Source: Bacteroidales bacterium | GTDB taxonomy: Bacteria; Bacteroidota; Bacteroidia; Bacteroidales; GCA-2748055 | Assembly: GCA_021738565.1 (NCBI GenBank) | Contig: JAIPBT010000007.1 | Coordinates: 1 to 64,000 of the forward strand | Length of the DNA: 64,000 nucleotides | Direction: 5' to 3' | In this document: positions 52,013 to 61,364 of the stretch, piece by piece | Numbering within the stretch: the stretch's first letter is position 1 | Layout: each line of letters opens with the position of its first letter | Translations under genes and position numbers: made by a program | Notes under the pieces: generated by a model | The model's input: only the letters and a program-made list of their open reading frames with translations | Told to the model about the DNA's origin: nothing | Database searches by the model: none

Positions 52013-54640
52013 CTACTTTTTCTTTATTCCAATGAATTTTTTTATCTCGTTCAATTTATTCAGCGCTTCCACCGGTGTGAGGTTATCAATATCCGTGCCG
52101 GCGATTTCATCCCTGATCTGTTTTAATACGGGGTCATCAAGGTTAAAGAAGCTCATCTGCATCCCTTCCCTGCTGTTTCCGAGATCACTTACCGGTTTGC
52201 TGATCTTCCTGTCGCCTTCACCGGTCTCCAGTTCATTGAGTATCTCACCTGCGCGTTTCACCACGCTCTTAGGCATACCGGCCATTTCTGCCACGTGGAT
52301 CCCGAAACTGTGTTCACTTCCGCCGGGTACCAGTTTGCGAAGGAAGATCACCCTGTTGTCCATTTCCTTTATGGAAATATTGTAGTTCTTCACCCTGCCG
52401 AACGAGGATTCCATTTCGTTCAACTCGTGGTAGTGTGTAGCGAAGAGTGTTTTTGCTTTCCATTTGGGATGTTCATGAATGTATTCAACCATGGCCCATG
52501 CAATGGAGATCCCGTCATAGGTGCTTGTTCCCCTGCCAATTTCATCCAGCAAAATAAGGCTCCTGTTGGAAAGGTTATTCAGTATGCTGGCTGATTCAAG
52601 CATCTCCACCATGAAAGTCGATTCCCCCAGCGAGATGTTGTCTGATGCTCCCACACGGGTAAAGATCTTGTCCACCCAGCCCAGCGTTGCCTTCTCTGCA
52701 GGAACAAAGCTGCCCACCTGGGCCATCAGGGTGATCAGGGCCACCTGGCGTAAGAGCGCTGATTTTCCAGACATATTCGGACCTGTAAGAATGATCACCT
52801 GCTGGTTGTCGTTATCAAGGAAAACATCATTGGCAATATACGGCTCATCAACAGGCAGCTGTTGTTCTATCACGGGGTGCCTTCCCTGTTTTATGTCTAT
52901 GGAAAAGGAATCATCCAGAACGGGTCTTACATATTTGTTTTCCGTTGTGATCTTTGCAAATGAAAGCAAGACGTCCAGCCTTGCAATAAGAGAAGCATTC
53001 AGCTGTATGGCGGGAATAAAATCATTCAGATCCGCAACCAGCTCATTAAACAACCTTGCTTCCAGCTCCATGCTCTTTTCTTCAGCTCCGAGTATCTTCT
53101 GCTCGTATTCCTTCAATTCAGCGGTAATGTAACGTTCCGCACTTACCAGGGTCTGTTTTCTTATCCAGTCATCCGGCACCTTGTCTTTGTGCGTATTCCT
53201 CACTTCAATATAATACCCGAAAACGTTGTTGAACGCGATTTTCAAGCTTGATATGCCGGTCCGTTTTATCTCTTCCTGCTGCAATTGTCTCAGGTAATCT
53301 TTTCCGGAATACATGACATCCCTGAGTTCATCCAGCTCTGCAGAAACACCTTCTGCAATGACCCCTCCCTTGTTCACCTGGTTGGGAGGCTCCTCAACAA
53401 TCTCTTTTTCAATTCGCTCGCGCACAGAGGCACAAGGATTGATCTGCTCGGCTATCTTTTTCAACGCCGGTTCATCCGATCCCGCACATTTTTCCTTGAT
53501 GGGAAGAATGGCTGCAAGTGCATTTTTCAAATGCACGATATCCCTTGGGGTGACCTTACCAACTGCCACTTTGGAAACGATGCGTTCCAGATCGCCGATC
53601 TTGTGAATATGACCGCCAAGGAAATCGGAAAATTCATCATCCTCAAGAAAATATTGCACCATGTTGTGCCGCTCCCTGATCAGAAGAATGTCCTTCAGGG
53701 GAAGGGCAAGCCACCTTTTCAGCAGGCGTGATCCCATGGGGGAAACCGTTTTATCCATCACCTGCAATAAGGTCTTTCCCCCCTCATGAATGGACTGGAA
53801 TATCTCCAGGTTCCTGATGGTGAAGCGATCCAGCCACACGTAATGGTCCTCTTCAATTCTGGAAAGGTTTGATATATGGCTCTTGTCGTTGTGCTGCGTG
53901 AGCTCCAGGTATTGAAGTACAGCTCCGCTCGCGATGATCCCGTGTTCCAGGCGATGCACCCCAAAGCCCTTCAGGTTTTTTGTCCTGAAATGCCTGAGCA
54001 ATTTGTCCCTGGCATTGTCCTCCGTGAAAACCCAGTCGTCAAGCGGATAACAATAATAGCCCGTTCCGAGTTTCTCCTCGAAAAATGACATCCTGCTGCG
54101 CTGAACAAGCACCTCCTTGGGCTGGAAACTTCCCAGCAGCTTATCGATATATTCCAGGTTGCCTTCAGCTGTAAGAAATTCCCCCGTTGAAATATCCAGA
54201 AACGATATGCCCGCAATATTGGCATCCAGATAAACACCTGCCAAAAAATTATTCTCTTTGTGCTCCAGCACATTGTCGTTGGTGGTAACTCCGGGCGTAA
54301 CCAGTTCCGTGATGCCCCGCTTAACAATCTTTTTGGCCATTTTCGGATCCTCAAGCTGTTCGCATATGGCCACCCGCTGACCGGCCCTGACAAGTTTGGG
54401 GAGATAGGTTTCAAGTGCGTGGTAGGGGAATCCTGCCAGCTCAACAAATGAAGCTGCCCCGTTGGCCCTTCTTGTAAGTGTTATTCCAAGGATATCTGCT
54501 GTACGGATAGCATCCTCCCCGAAAGTCTCATAAAAATCACCTACCCTGAACAGCAGTACTGCATCAGGATGCTTTGCCTTAATGGAGTAATATTGCTTCA
54601 TTAAAGGTGTTTCAACCGTATTTTTTACCGGCTTTTCCAA
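52013..54640 (-). CDS. mutS: DNA mismatch repair protein MutS
   Basis: 875 residues. The mismatch-binding Phe-x-Glu motif is [12 protein letters not shown] (domain I), followed by connector, lever, clamp, and the ABC ATPase: Walker [14 protein letters not shown], Walker [17 protein letters not shown] and FATHYHEL. It recognises mismatches and starts repair with MutL. The start is a TTG at 54640: homologues in this phylum begin a dozen residues before LMKQY (here [19 protein letters not shown]), so the ATG at 54601 would cut conserved residues. The -7 box at 54660-54667 lies 19 bases upstream. Confidence 0.95.
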   Translation of the reverse strand: MEKPVKNTVETPLMKQYYSIKAKHPDAVLLFRVGDFYETFGEDAIRTADILGITLTRRANGAASFVELAGFPYHALETYLPKLVRAGQRVAICEQLEDPKMAKKIVKRGITELVTPGVTTNDNVLEHKENNFLAGVYLDANIAGISFLDISTGEFLTAEGNLEYIDKLLGSFQPKEVLVQRSRMSFFEEKLGTGYYCYPLDDWVFTEDNARDKLLRHFRTKNLKGFGVHRLEHGIIASGAVLQYLELTQHNDKSHISNLSRIEEDHYVWLDRFTIRNLEIFQSIHEGGKTLLQVMDKTVSPMGSRLLKRWLALPLKDILLIRERHNMVQYFLEDDEFSDFLGGHIHKIGDLERIVSKVAVGKVTPRDIVHLKNALAAILPIKEKCAGSDEPALKKIAEQINPCASVRERIEKEIVEEPPNQVNKGGVIAEGVSAELDELRDVMYSGKDYLRQLQQEEIKRTGISSLKIAFNNVFGYYIEVRNTHKDKVPDDWIRKQTLVSAERYITAELKEYEQKILGAEEKSMELEARLFNELVADLNDFIPAIQLNASLIARLDVLLSFAKITTENKYVRPVLDDSFSIDIKQGRHPVIEQQLPVDEPYIANDVFLDNDNQQVIILTGPNMSGKSALLRQVALITLMAQVGSFVPAEKATLGWVDKIFTRVGASDNISLGESTFMVEMLESASILNNLSNRSLILLDEIGRGTSTYDGISIAWAMVEYIHEHPKWKAKTLFATHYHELNEMESSFGRVKNYNISIKEMDNRVIFLRKLVPGGSEHSFGIHVAEMAGMPKSVVKRAGEILNELETGEGDRKISKPVSDLGNSREGMQMSFFNLDDPVLKQIRDEIAGTDIDNLTPVEALNKLNEIKKFIGIKKK

Positions 54641-54659
54641 TGCCAGGGCATTTGAACTT

Positions 54660-54667
54660 CAAAAATA
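54660..54667 (-). promoter_or_regulatory. -7 box TATTTTTG for mutS
   Basis: Minus-strand TATTTTTG matches TAnnTTTG, 19 bases before the TTG start. No -33 box was found. Confidence 0.45.
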
Positions 54668-54767
54668 ACAGATTGCAGCGTAATAGTGAAGGAAGTTGCA
54701 TCTAAATTGTTGGCTTATCCAACACAATGATATTGGGGCTTTCATCCATTGTTGCTATATTAACGCG

Positions 54768-55964
54768 ATGAAAAATCGTAAATACACGCTCACGATTTTA
54801 ATTTTTACCGGCTTTTTTCTGGGTATTGCAGCAGGGTGGATCTTTGGAGAACCGATTGTGAAGATTGCTGCCCCCATGAAAACCCTATTTCTCCGGTTGC
54901 TGAAAATGGCCATACTGCCACTTGTGATCACCTCCATTATCAGTGCCGTTGTAAAAGTGGGATCGTCAAAAGGACTTGGGCAAATAACCCTGAGGACGAT
55001 TGGTTATTACCTTTCCACCAGCATCCTTGCCATTCTTACGGGACAGGTCCTTGTGAATATTTTCAAACCCGGCATAGGGGTCAACCTGGGCCTGGATGCC
55101 GACCCCGATTCGATCGGAGTGGTTGAAAAAGGGCTGGGAGACCTGCTACTGGATATTATCCCTGAAAATGTATTCCGCGCGATGGCCTCCGGAGATGTCC
55201 TTCCGGTAATTTTTTTCAGCATCCTTTTTGGATTTTTTGTAACACAGCTTAAGGAAAAACAGCGGATCCTGCTGGGTGATTTCTTCCATGCAGGTTTTGA
55301 AGCAATGATGAAACTTACGCTTTTTGTGGTCTGGACTGCACCGGTCGGGGTTTTTGGCATTGTGGCCATCATTGTTGCAGAAACCGGTTTTGATGCCTTT
55401 GTTCCACTGGGAAAGTATTTTCTGGTCGTACTGGCAGCGCTCTGCATACATTTTTTCATTACCCTGCCCCTTATTCTCAAATTTATCGGGAAAACTTCAC
55501 CATTCAGACACTACCGCGGAATGATCACCGCCCTGCTTACTGCTTTTTCTACCTGTTCAACCATTGTTACGCTCCCCTTTACCATGAAAGCAGTTACGGA
55601 ACATTCCGGGGCATCAGAAAAGGCGGCCGGTTTTGTTCTGCCCATCGGGGCTACGATCAACATGGACGGCACTGCACTGTACGAGTGCGTGGCAACGATC
55701 TTCATCGCACAGGTGTATGGTTTTGACCTTACTTTTGCCCAGCAGGGCATTATTGTGATCACTGCCGTACTGGCTTCCATCGGGGCTGCCAGCATTCCAA
55801 TGAGCGGTTTGGTTATGATGACCATCATCCTCAATGCCGTGGGGCTTCCTCTTGAGGGAATAGGTATCATTCTTGCCGTGGACAGGATCCTGGACATGTT
55901 CCGAACCACTGTGAACGTATTCAGCGACAGTGTTGGTGCTGTGGTTATTTCAAAATATCATTAA
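54768..55964 (+). CDS. Dicarboxylate/amino-acid:cation symporter (DAACS, GltP-like)
   Basis: About 398 residues from the ATG at 54768 (MKNRKYTLTILIFTGFFLG); an in-frame TTG at 54696 gives a non-membrane prefix and is rejected. Eight transmembrane helices and two re-entrant loops; the second-loop region AFSTCSTIVTLPFTMKA (TCSTIVTLP is the first hairpin tip), and the helix-7 GATINMDGTALYECV, matching the NMDGT sodium-binding signature. It imports glutamate, aspartate or C4-dicarboxylates with Na+ or H+. The malic enzyme nearby uses malate, but a link is only suggestive. Confidence 0.93.
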   Translation: MKNRKYTLTILIFTGFFLGIAAGWIFGEPIVKIAAPMKTLFLRLLKMAILPLVITSIISAVVKVGSSKGLGQITLRTIGYYLSTSILAILTGQVLVNIFKPGIGVNLGLDADPDSIGVVEKGLGDLLLDIIPENVFRAMASGDVLPVIFFSILFGFFVTQLKEKQRILLGDFFHAGFEAMMKLTLFVVWTAPVGVFGIVAIIVAETGFDAFVPLGKYFLVVLAALCIHFFITLPLILKFIGKTSPFRHYRGMITALLTAFSTCSTIVTLPFTMKAVTEHSGASEKAAGFVLPIGATINMDGTALYECVATIFIAQVYGFDLTFAQQGIIVITAVLASIGAASIPMSGLVMMTIILNAVGLPLEGIGIILAVDRILDMFRTTVNVFSDSVGAVVISKYH

Positions 55965-56016
55965 AATCTCCCAACAAAACATATGGTTCAATGGTTATCT
56001 TCTTAAACCATTCACG

Positions 56017-56619
56017 ATGCAACAATTTTGGGATCAGCGATACAGTATTCGCAATTATGTTTATGGCAAAGATCCAAATGACTTTTTCAAATCGGTTATA
56101 ACCAACCTGGCTCCCGGAAAGATCCTTTTACCCGGAGAGGGCGAGGGCCGGAATGCTGTATATGCATCACGGCTTGGATGGAATGTAACGGCTTTTGATG
56201 TAAGTACTGAAGGAAAAAACAAAGCGTTAAAACTTGCTGAAATAGCAGGTGTAACGATAAATTATGAAGTCAATTCCTACCTTGATTTCATCGCGGAAGA
56301 CCATTCCTTTGATATGATCGGACTGTTTTACACCCATCAGCCCCCGCTGATGCGGCATGCATTTCATAAAAAACTGATCCGAATGCTTAACCCCGGGGGC
56401 CTTATCATTCTGGAAGGTTTTGAAAAAAAGCAAATAGAGAAAACCTCCGGGGGGCCAGGGAACATTGACCTTCTTTTTAATGAAGAGAACCTATACCATG
56501 ATTTCATGGAACTGGAAATTGAAAAACTTGAAACAGTGACACGGGAGCTTAAAGAGGGAAAACTTCACAACGGGGATGCTGTTACTGTTCAATTAATTGC
56601 TCACAAGAACTCCAACTGA
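56017..56619 (+). CDS. Class I SAM-dependent methyltransferase (TehB/thiopurine-like)
   Basis: About 200 residues from the ATG at 56017 (MQQFWDQRYS); the ATG at 55930, inside the symporter gene, is unlikely. FWDQRYSIRNYVYGKDPNDF is the usual N-terminal helix of this group, then GKILLPGEGEGRNAVYASRLG (SAM motif I) and NVTAFDVSTEGKNKALKLA (acidic loop). Close relatives methylate tellurite, selenium or thiopurine; the substrate here is unknown. It follows the symporter by 52 bases. Confidence 0.85.
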   Translation: MQQFWDQRYSIRNYVYGKDPNDFFKSVITNLAPGKILLPGEGEGRNAVYASRLGWNVTAFDVSTEGKNKALKLAEIAGVTINYEVNSYLDFIAEDHSFDMIGLFYTHQPPLMRHAFHKKLIRMLNPGGLIILEGFEKKQIEKTSGGPGNIDLLFNEENLYHDFMELEIEKLETVTRELKEGKLHNGDAVTVQLIAHKNSN

Positions 56620-56740
56620 CAGATGCGGTACTGAAAACCATATGGATCAAATAAGCAATTCATAAAAATACGACATGCTGTTTTCTCAGGATAAATATTG
56701 AAATCATCGGTAAATAATTGACTCCTTAATACCAGAAATC

Positions 56741-57217
56741 ATGAAAAGAATTACAATTGAAATCAAATGGGCCATCATATTCTCTTTGATGACGTTATTA
56801 TGGATGATGCTGGAAAAACTTGCAGGACTCCATGACGAGCATATCGGCAAGCATGCAATAGTCACCAATTTTGTTGCAATTCCAGCCATAGCAATATATG
56901 TATTTGCTTTACTGGACAAACGGAAAAACTACTACAATGGCAAAATGACCTATTTGCAGGGCGTAATCTCCGGTCTGATCATATCTGCTATTGTAACCGT
57001 TTTAAGTCCTCTAAACCAATACATTACATCAACATATATTACTCCTGGATATTTTCAGAACGCTATAGACTATGCTGTTGAAACAGGAAAAATGTCATTT
57101 TCTGAGGCTAATGACAATTACAACCTGAAAAATTACATAGTCCTGGGATTAATATCCGCACCTGTTCTTGGATTGATAACAACCCTTATTGTTGCAATAT
57201 TTACTAAAAAGAGATAA
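56741..57217 (+). CDS. DUF4199 family membrane protein
   Basis: 158 residues with four hydrophobic segments. MTYLQGVISGLIISAIVTVL, YITPGYF and the C-terminal LGLISAPVLGLITTLIVAIF with a KKR end fit DUF4199, a Bacteroidota-specific membrane family of unknown function. It has its own start (ATG 56741) 121 bases after the methyltransferase and 7 bases before the SDR gene, so it may be cotranscribed with it. Confidence 0.8.
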   Translation: MKRITIEIKWAIIFSLMTLLWMMLEKLAGLHDEHIGKHAIVTNFVAIPAIAIYVFALLDKRKNYYNGKMTYLQGVISGLIISAIVTVLSPLNQYITSTYITPGYFQNAIDYAVETGKMSFSEANDNYNLKNYIVLGLISAPVLGLITTLIVAIFTKKR

Positions 57218-57224
57218 TATTCAC

Positions 57225-58016
57225 ATGGACCTTGGATTAAAAAATAAAGTAATGATGGTGGCAGCTTCCAGTTCCGGATTGGGATTTGCAGTTGCCAGGA
57301 ACCTGGCACTGGAAGGGGCCAGGCTTTCCATTGCAAGCAGAAACCCAACAAACATTCAAAACGCAGCTGCCAGGATCATCAATGAAACCGGTGCAGAGGT
57401 CTTGCCCCATGTTATGGATGTCAAAGATCCGGCCTCCATAGCATCATGGACACATAAAACCATGGATACCTATGGCAGCGTTGATGGTTTGCTGATCAAC
57501 GCCGGCGGACCTCCTTCAGGAAGGTTCGATGACCTGGATGATTCCAGGTGGAACGAAGCTTTTGAACTCACCATGATGGGAACGGTCAGACTGATCCGGG
57601 AAGTGGTCCCTCATATGATAAAAGTTAAGCATGGATCTATTTTAACCATTACTTCAATCAGCATTAAAGAACCCATTGACAACCTGCTGCTTTCAAATGT
57701 AATGAGGTCCGGAGTTACCAGCCTTCTGAAAAGTCTGTCCACAGACTTTGCCAGGTACGGCATCAGGGTTAACAACCTCGTGCCCGGGCTATTTGCCACC
57801 GACCGGCTTCAATCACTTGACCTCATCAATTCCGGGGAGTGGAGAATGACCCTTGAGGAGGTCAGGAAAATAAATTTCAGCAATATTCCCCTTGGCAGGT
57901 ATGGTGATCCGGATGAATTTGGTAAAGCGGCGGCTTTTTTACTTTCCGATGCGGCCTCCTATGTCACCGGTGAGACTTTTATAATAGACGGAGGAAAAAC
58001 CCGCACCGTTTGGTAA
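57225..58016 (+). CDS. SDR-family oxidoreductase lacking the Tyr-x3-Lys catalytic pair
   Basis: About 263 residues from the ATG at 57225. The nucleotide-binding loop is AASSSGLGFAVARNLA, followed by INAGGPP (replacing NNAG) and ITSISIKEPIDNLLLSNVMR, then VTSLLKSLSTDFARYGIRVN and the C-terminal TGETFIIDGG. The normal Y-x-x-x-K is replaced by L-S-N-V-M-R, a change seen in a defined subfamily of FabG-like SDRs of unknown substrate. It may act on a non-standard substrate or be structural. It is followed by the flavin reductase 10 bases later. Confidence 0.85.
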   Translation: MDLGLKNKVMMVAASSSGLGFAVARNLALEGARLSIASRNPTNIQNAAARIINETGAEVLPHVMDVKDPASIASWTHKTMDTYGSVDGLLINAGGPPSGRFDDLDDSRWNEAFELTMMGTVRLIREVVPHMIKVKHGSILTITSISIKEPIDNLLLSNVMRSGVTSLLKSLSTDFARYGIRVNNLVPGLFATDRLQSLDLINSGEWRMTLEEVRKINFSNIPLGRYGDPDEFGKAAAFLLSDAASYVTGETFIIDGGKTRTVW

Positions 58017-58026
58017 ATTTTTTGAA

Positions 58027-58689
58027 ATGCACGTTCAGCAGCATACTTTAACAAGACAATCCGTTCTCTATTCCGAAAAAATTGCAGAAGACGTTTTTAT
58101 CCTCGGATTTCAAAAGAATTTTGATTTTGAGCCCGGACAGGTAGTGGGCATCTCTGTTGAAGAAAACGGTCCGCGCCGCCTGTACAGCATATGCAGCGGA
58201 AAAGAAGAAGACCACATTGCAATCCTCTACAATGTGGTTGATGAAGGATACCTTACACCCCGCCTGAGCAGCCTTTTCGCAGGCGATTCCATTTGGGTCA
58301 CTGAACCCAGGGGTGATTTCCTGTATGATCCGGGGCCTTCCTTCTGGATTGCCAGTGGTACGGGAATTGCCCCGTTCTATTCCATGCTGAAGTCAGGTAA
58401 TTTCGACCGGAAGATCCTGCTTCACGGCGAAAGGCACCTTGAAAAATTCTACTTCTATGATGAATTTTATGACACCCTTGGACATAATTACATACGCTGC
58501 TGCTCAGGGGAGGAAGATCCGGCGGTGTTCCATGGAAGGGTCACCGGTTATTTAAGAAGCCTTCCTTCGCTTCCGCTTCATTACAAATATTACCTTTGCG
58601 GAAGAGCGGAAATGGTTGTGGAAACAAGGGATATCCTCATAGAAAGGGACATCCCTTTCAACCACATCATTTCGGAGATATATTTTTAG
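58027..58689 (+). CDS. Ferredoxin-NADP reductase-like FAD/NAD(P) oxidoreductase
   Basis: 220 residues. FAD-binding RRLYSICSG (R-x-Y-S), NAD(P)-binding WIASGTGIAPFYSML, and a C-terminal YYLCGRAEMVVETRDIL typical of the FNR superfamily. No 2Fe-2S domain is fused, so an external ferredoxin or flavodoxin would be the partner. It starts 10 bases after the SDR stop and ends one base before RlmN, indicating an operon. Confidence 0.85.
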   Translation: MHVQQHTLTRQSVLYSEKIAEDVFILGFQKNFDFEPGQVVGISVEENGPRRLYSICSGKEEDHIAILYNVVDEGYLTPRLSSLFAGDSIWVTEPRGDFLYDPGPSFWIASGTGIAPFYSMLKSGNFDRKILLHGERHLEKFYFYDEFYDTLGHNYIRCCSGEEDPAVFHGRVTGYLRSLPSLPLHYKYYLCGRAEMVVETRDILIERDIPFNHIISEIYF

Positions 58690-58690
58690 C

Positions 58691-59713
58691 ATGGAAAGCC
58701 TTTTTGGAAAAACACTGGATGAACTCAGGGATGTAACCGTAATACTCGGGTTGCCTTCCTACACTGCAAAACAAATCGCAGACTGGCTGTACGGGAAGCA
58801 CGTTTTTTCAATTGACGATATGACCAACCTTTCCTTGTCGGCCAGGAAGCAGCTAAAGGAAAACTATAAGTTTGGTACGGAGGCCTGCTCAAAAGTGCAG
58901 ACTTCCATTGACGGCACAAAAAAATACCTGTTCAACACCTCGGTAAACAAATACATTGAAACGGCATACATCCCGGATAGCGACAGGCACACGGTTTGTG
59001 TCTCAACCCAGGTCGGTTGCAAGATGGGCTGTCTGTTTTGCATGACCGGTAAACAGGGATTCCAGGGCAACCTCACTGCCGGGGAGATATTGAACCAGCT
59101 GCACAGCATTGAAGAATCTTCCCGGATCACCAACATTGTTTACATGGGCATGGGAGAGCCGCTGGATAATCTTGAACCTGTGCTGAAAAGCCTTGAGATC
59201 CTTACCTCAGAATGGGGATATGCAATGAGTCCCCGCAGGATCACGGTATCAACAATCGGCCTTCTTCCTGCCATGAGGGAATTTCTGGAAAAAAGTGAAG
59301 CCCACCTGGCCGTCAGCCTGCACTCCCCTTTCGAAGAAGAAAGAAAAATGCTGATGCCGGTACAGCAGGTATACCCACTGAATGAGGTACTGCAGGAGAT
59401 CCGCTCCTGGGATTTCGGCAAACAACGCCGGGTCTCTTTTGAATACATAATGTTCAGGGGCCTCAACGACACACCTGAACATGTAAAGGAGCTGACAAAG
59501 ATCCTGTCGGGTATCCGTTGCCGTATTAACCTTATACGTTTTCATCCCATACCGGACACACCGCTTGACACCTCATCAGATGAAACGATCAGTGCATTCA
59601 AAGACGCCCTTAATGACAAAGGTATTACCACCACCATAAGGGCTTCAAGGGGAGAGGATATCTATGCGGCATGCGGACTTCTTTCCACGAAAAAACTGCT
59701 GAAAAAATCATAG
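58691..59713 (+). CDS. rlmN: 23S rRNA (adenine2503-C2)-methyltransferase RlmN
   Basis: 340 residues. The radical SAM C-x3-C-x2-C cluster motif is GCKMGCLFCMTGKQGF, with GQVGC before it and GMGEPLDN after; the second catalytic Cys lies near the end (YAACGLLS). RlmN methylates A2503 of 23S rRNA and A37 of some tRNAs by a methyl-cysteine intermediate. It is the third gene of the SDR-FNR-RlmN run. ATG at 58691. Confidence 0.95.
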   Translation: MESLFGKTLDELRDVTVILGLPSYTAKQIADWLYGKHVFSIDDMTNLSLSARKQLKENYKFGTEACSKVQTSIDGTKKYLFNTSVNKYIETAYIPDSDRHTVCVSTQVGCKMGCLFCMTGKQGFQGNLTAGEILNQLHSIEESSRITNIVYMGMGEPLDNLEPVLKSLEILTSEWGYAMSPRRITVSTIGLLPAMREFLEKSEAHLAVSLHSPFEEERKMLMPVQQVYPLNEVLQEIRSWDFGKQRRVSFEYIMFRGLNDTPEHVKELTKILSGIRCRINLIRFHPIPDTPLDTSSDETISAFKDALNDKGITTTIRASRGEDIYAACGLLSTKKLLKKS

Positions 59714-59759
59714 TTCTCTGCGATTTTACATTCGCTCAACACATATAGTATAAGGAAAG

Positions 59760-59918
59760 ATGACGCTATATGCGGAAGGCTGCTCCATTGAAAAAACACT
59801 GCAATATCCTGTTCTGAACAATATACTCACAGAAGCAATGCAAATAGAGTTGTTACCGAAAACAGCTGGCTCTACGGAACGATACCGTGAGTCGGTAAAA
59901 CCAAGGCAAGCTGTTTGA
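59760..59918 (+). CDS. Possible 52-residue small protein between rlmN and comF
   Basis: ATG at 59760 with an AAGGAAAG Shine-Dalgarno 5 bases upstream, stop TGA at 59916-59918, 23 bases before the ComF start. The predicted peptide (MTLYAEGCSIEKTLQYPVLN ...) has ordinary composition and no recognisable family. Support is the ribosome site and spacing only. Confidence 0.3.
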   Translation: MTLYAEGCSIEKTLQYPVLNNILTEAMQIELLPKTAGSTERYRESVKPRQAV

Positions 59919-59941
59919 AAAGCAAATGTCCCATAAATCGT

Positions 59942-60634
59942 ATGTATGTCCGGCAATGGTTGTTTGACATTACCGGATTTTTCTTTCCGTTGTATTGTCC
60001 GGTTTGCGGAAATATTTTGTGCCATCCCGGGGAGGTCATTTGCCTTGCCTGCGAGCTGAAAATGCCGCGAACAAATTTTGTGAAAGACCCGGAAAATCCT
60101 GTGGCACAATTATTCTGGGGACGCACAAAACTGGAAGGAGCAACTTCGCTTATGCGATTCGAAAAAGGATCGAAATACCAGTCATTGATCCACGGATTGA
60201 AATACCGTGGCGAGAAACGGATCGGGCTCTTCCTGGGTAAATTGATCGGAAAAGAGCTGCTGCCAACTTCTTTTTCTGATGTAGATTTTATTGTCCCTGT
60301 ACCGCTGCATCCAAAAAAAGAGAAGAAAAGGGGATTCAACCAGAGTGAAGTGATCGCATCCGGTATATATGAAATCACAGGCATTCCTGTCAGGAATAAC
60401 ATCCTGTTCAGAAAACAGCATACCGAAACCCAGACCCATAAAAACCGCTACCAGCGATGGGAAAATATGGACGGGGTGTTTGAAATTTCAAACGAAAATG
60501 GGGTACTGCACAATAAAAAAATACTGCTCGTTGATGATGTGGTTACGACCGGTTCCACGCTTGAAGCCTGCGCGGAAACATTGCACCGGTCGGGGCCGTC
60601 CGCTATCTATATAGCCACCATTGCCTGTGCATGA
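59942..60634 (+). CDS. ComF-family phosphoribosyltransferase-like protein
   Basis: About 230 residues from the ATG at 59942; the TTG at 59915 would overlap the small ORF. An N-terminal zinc ribbon (CPVCGNILCHPG with CLAC) is followed by the phosphoribosyltransferase fold with HGLKYRGEKRIGLFLGKL, VPVPLHPKKEKKRGFNQSE and the PRPP loop KILLVDDVVTTGSTL. ComF proteins are needed for DNA uptake in naturally competent bacteria; the catalytic role is not established. Confidence 0.9.
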   Translation: MYVRQWLFDITGFFFPLYCPVCGNILCHPGEVICLACELKMPRTNFVKDPENPVAQLFWGRTKLEGATSLMRFEKGSKYQSLIHGLKYRGEKRIGLFLGKLIGKELLPTSFSDVDFIVPVPLHPKKEKKRGFNQSEVIASGIYEITGIPVRNNILFRKQHTETQTHKNRYQRWENMDGVFEISNENGVLHNKKILLVDDVVTTGSTLEACAETLHRSGPSAIYIATIACA

Positions 60635-60670
60635 ACAACACCATCAGTTCAAATAATAAAATTCTATCTG

Positions 60671-61285
60671 TCAATTCTTTATAAAATAATACTTCATGTT
60701 TATGCTCAACACATCATGGAAAAATCCCGTATCCCTGTACCGGACAGCATAGGCATCAAATTTATAGAAGGGAAATACAGAATAATTAAACCTTATACCG
60801 ATGGAAATTCTTTCCAATACATCATATGACAGTCCTCCCAATACAGTAATACCAAAAGTCCTGAGTTCACTTGCATAGTCCGGTGATATGAAACCGTTCT
60901 CGTCTGCATACTCCGCTTTCAGCAGCACATCAGGGGCAAATCCGAATTCAGCGGAAATGCGATCATTTATAAAATATTGGAGGGACAAAGGCATTTCGGC
61001 ATATTTCAGATCAATGATCTCAATTCCCGGATCGGCAATGGTGGGTCCCTGGTATTTCCCCCGCGCTGAGTATTTCAATTCCATCTGCCAGTAAAGAATT
61101 TCCGGCATGATGGCCCTTGAAACAAATGCCCCGGCATTGAGGCCGAACTTGCCCCACAATTCATGACCGTCCCCATCGATCCTGGCTGCATTTAAGCCAC
61201 CGGTGACCCCGCCCTGGAAGTTTTGCGAAACAGCGTAGATCTGCAGTGTAACAAACAATATTGATAGTGCGGCTCTTCTAAACAT
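60671..61285 (-). CDS. Outer-membrane beta-barrel protein (PorT/OMP_b-brl_2 type)
   Basis: 204 residues with a signal peptide ending YAVSQ. The pattern GGVTGGLNAARIDGDG, the repeated short beta-hairpins and LKYAEMPLSLQYFIND fit the outer-membrane beta-barrel domain common in Bacteroidota. The function is unknown. It is divergent from the rhodanese lipoprotein gene (80-bp gap). Confidence 0.8.
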   Translation of the reverse strand: MFRRAALSILFVTLQIYAVSQNFQGGVTGGLNAARIDGDGHELWGKFGLNAGAFVSRAIMPEILYWQMELKYSARGKYQGPTIADPGIEIIDLKYAEMPLSLQYFINDRISAEFGFAPDVLLKAEYADENGFISPDYASELRTFGITVLGGLSYDVLERISIGIRFNYSVFPFYKFDAYAVRYRDTGFFHDVLSINMKYYFIKN

Positions 61286-61341
61286 AATGCAAATAATAGT
61301 GGGTTAATTTAGAAGAAATTCGCTTCATTAACAAGAATCTT

Positions 61342-61349
61342 TACATTTG
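61342..61349 (+). promoter_or_regulatory. -7 box TACATTTG for the rhodanese-like lipoprotein gene
   Basis: Matches TAnnTTTG, 15 bases before the ATG at 61365. No standard -33 box found. The spacing supports the ATG at 61365 rather than the one at 61347. Confidence 0.4.
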
Positions 61350-61364
61350 CACAAAATCTTTCTT

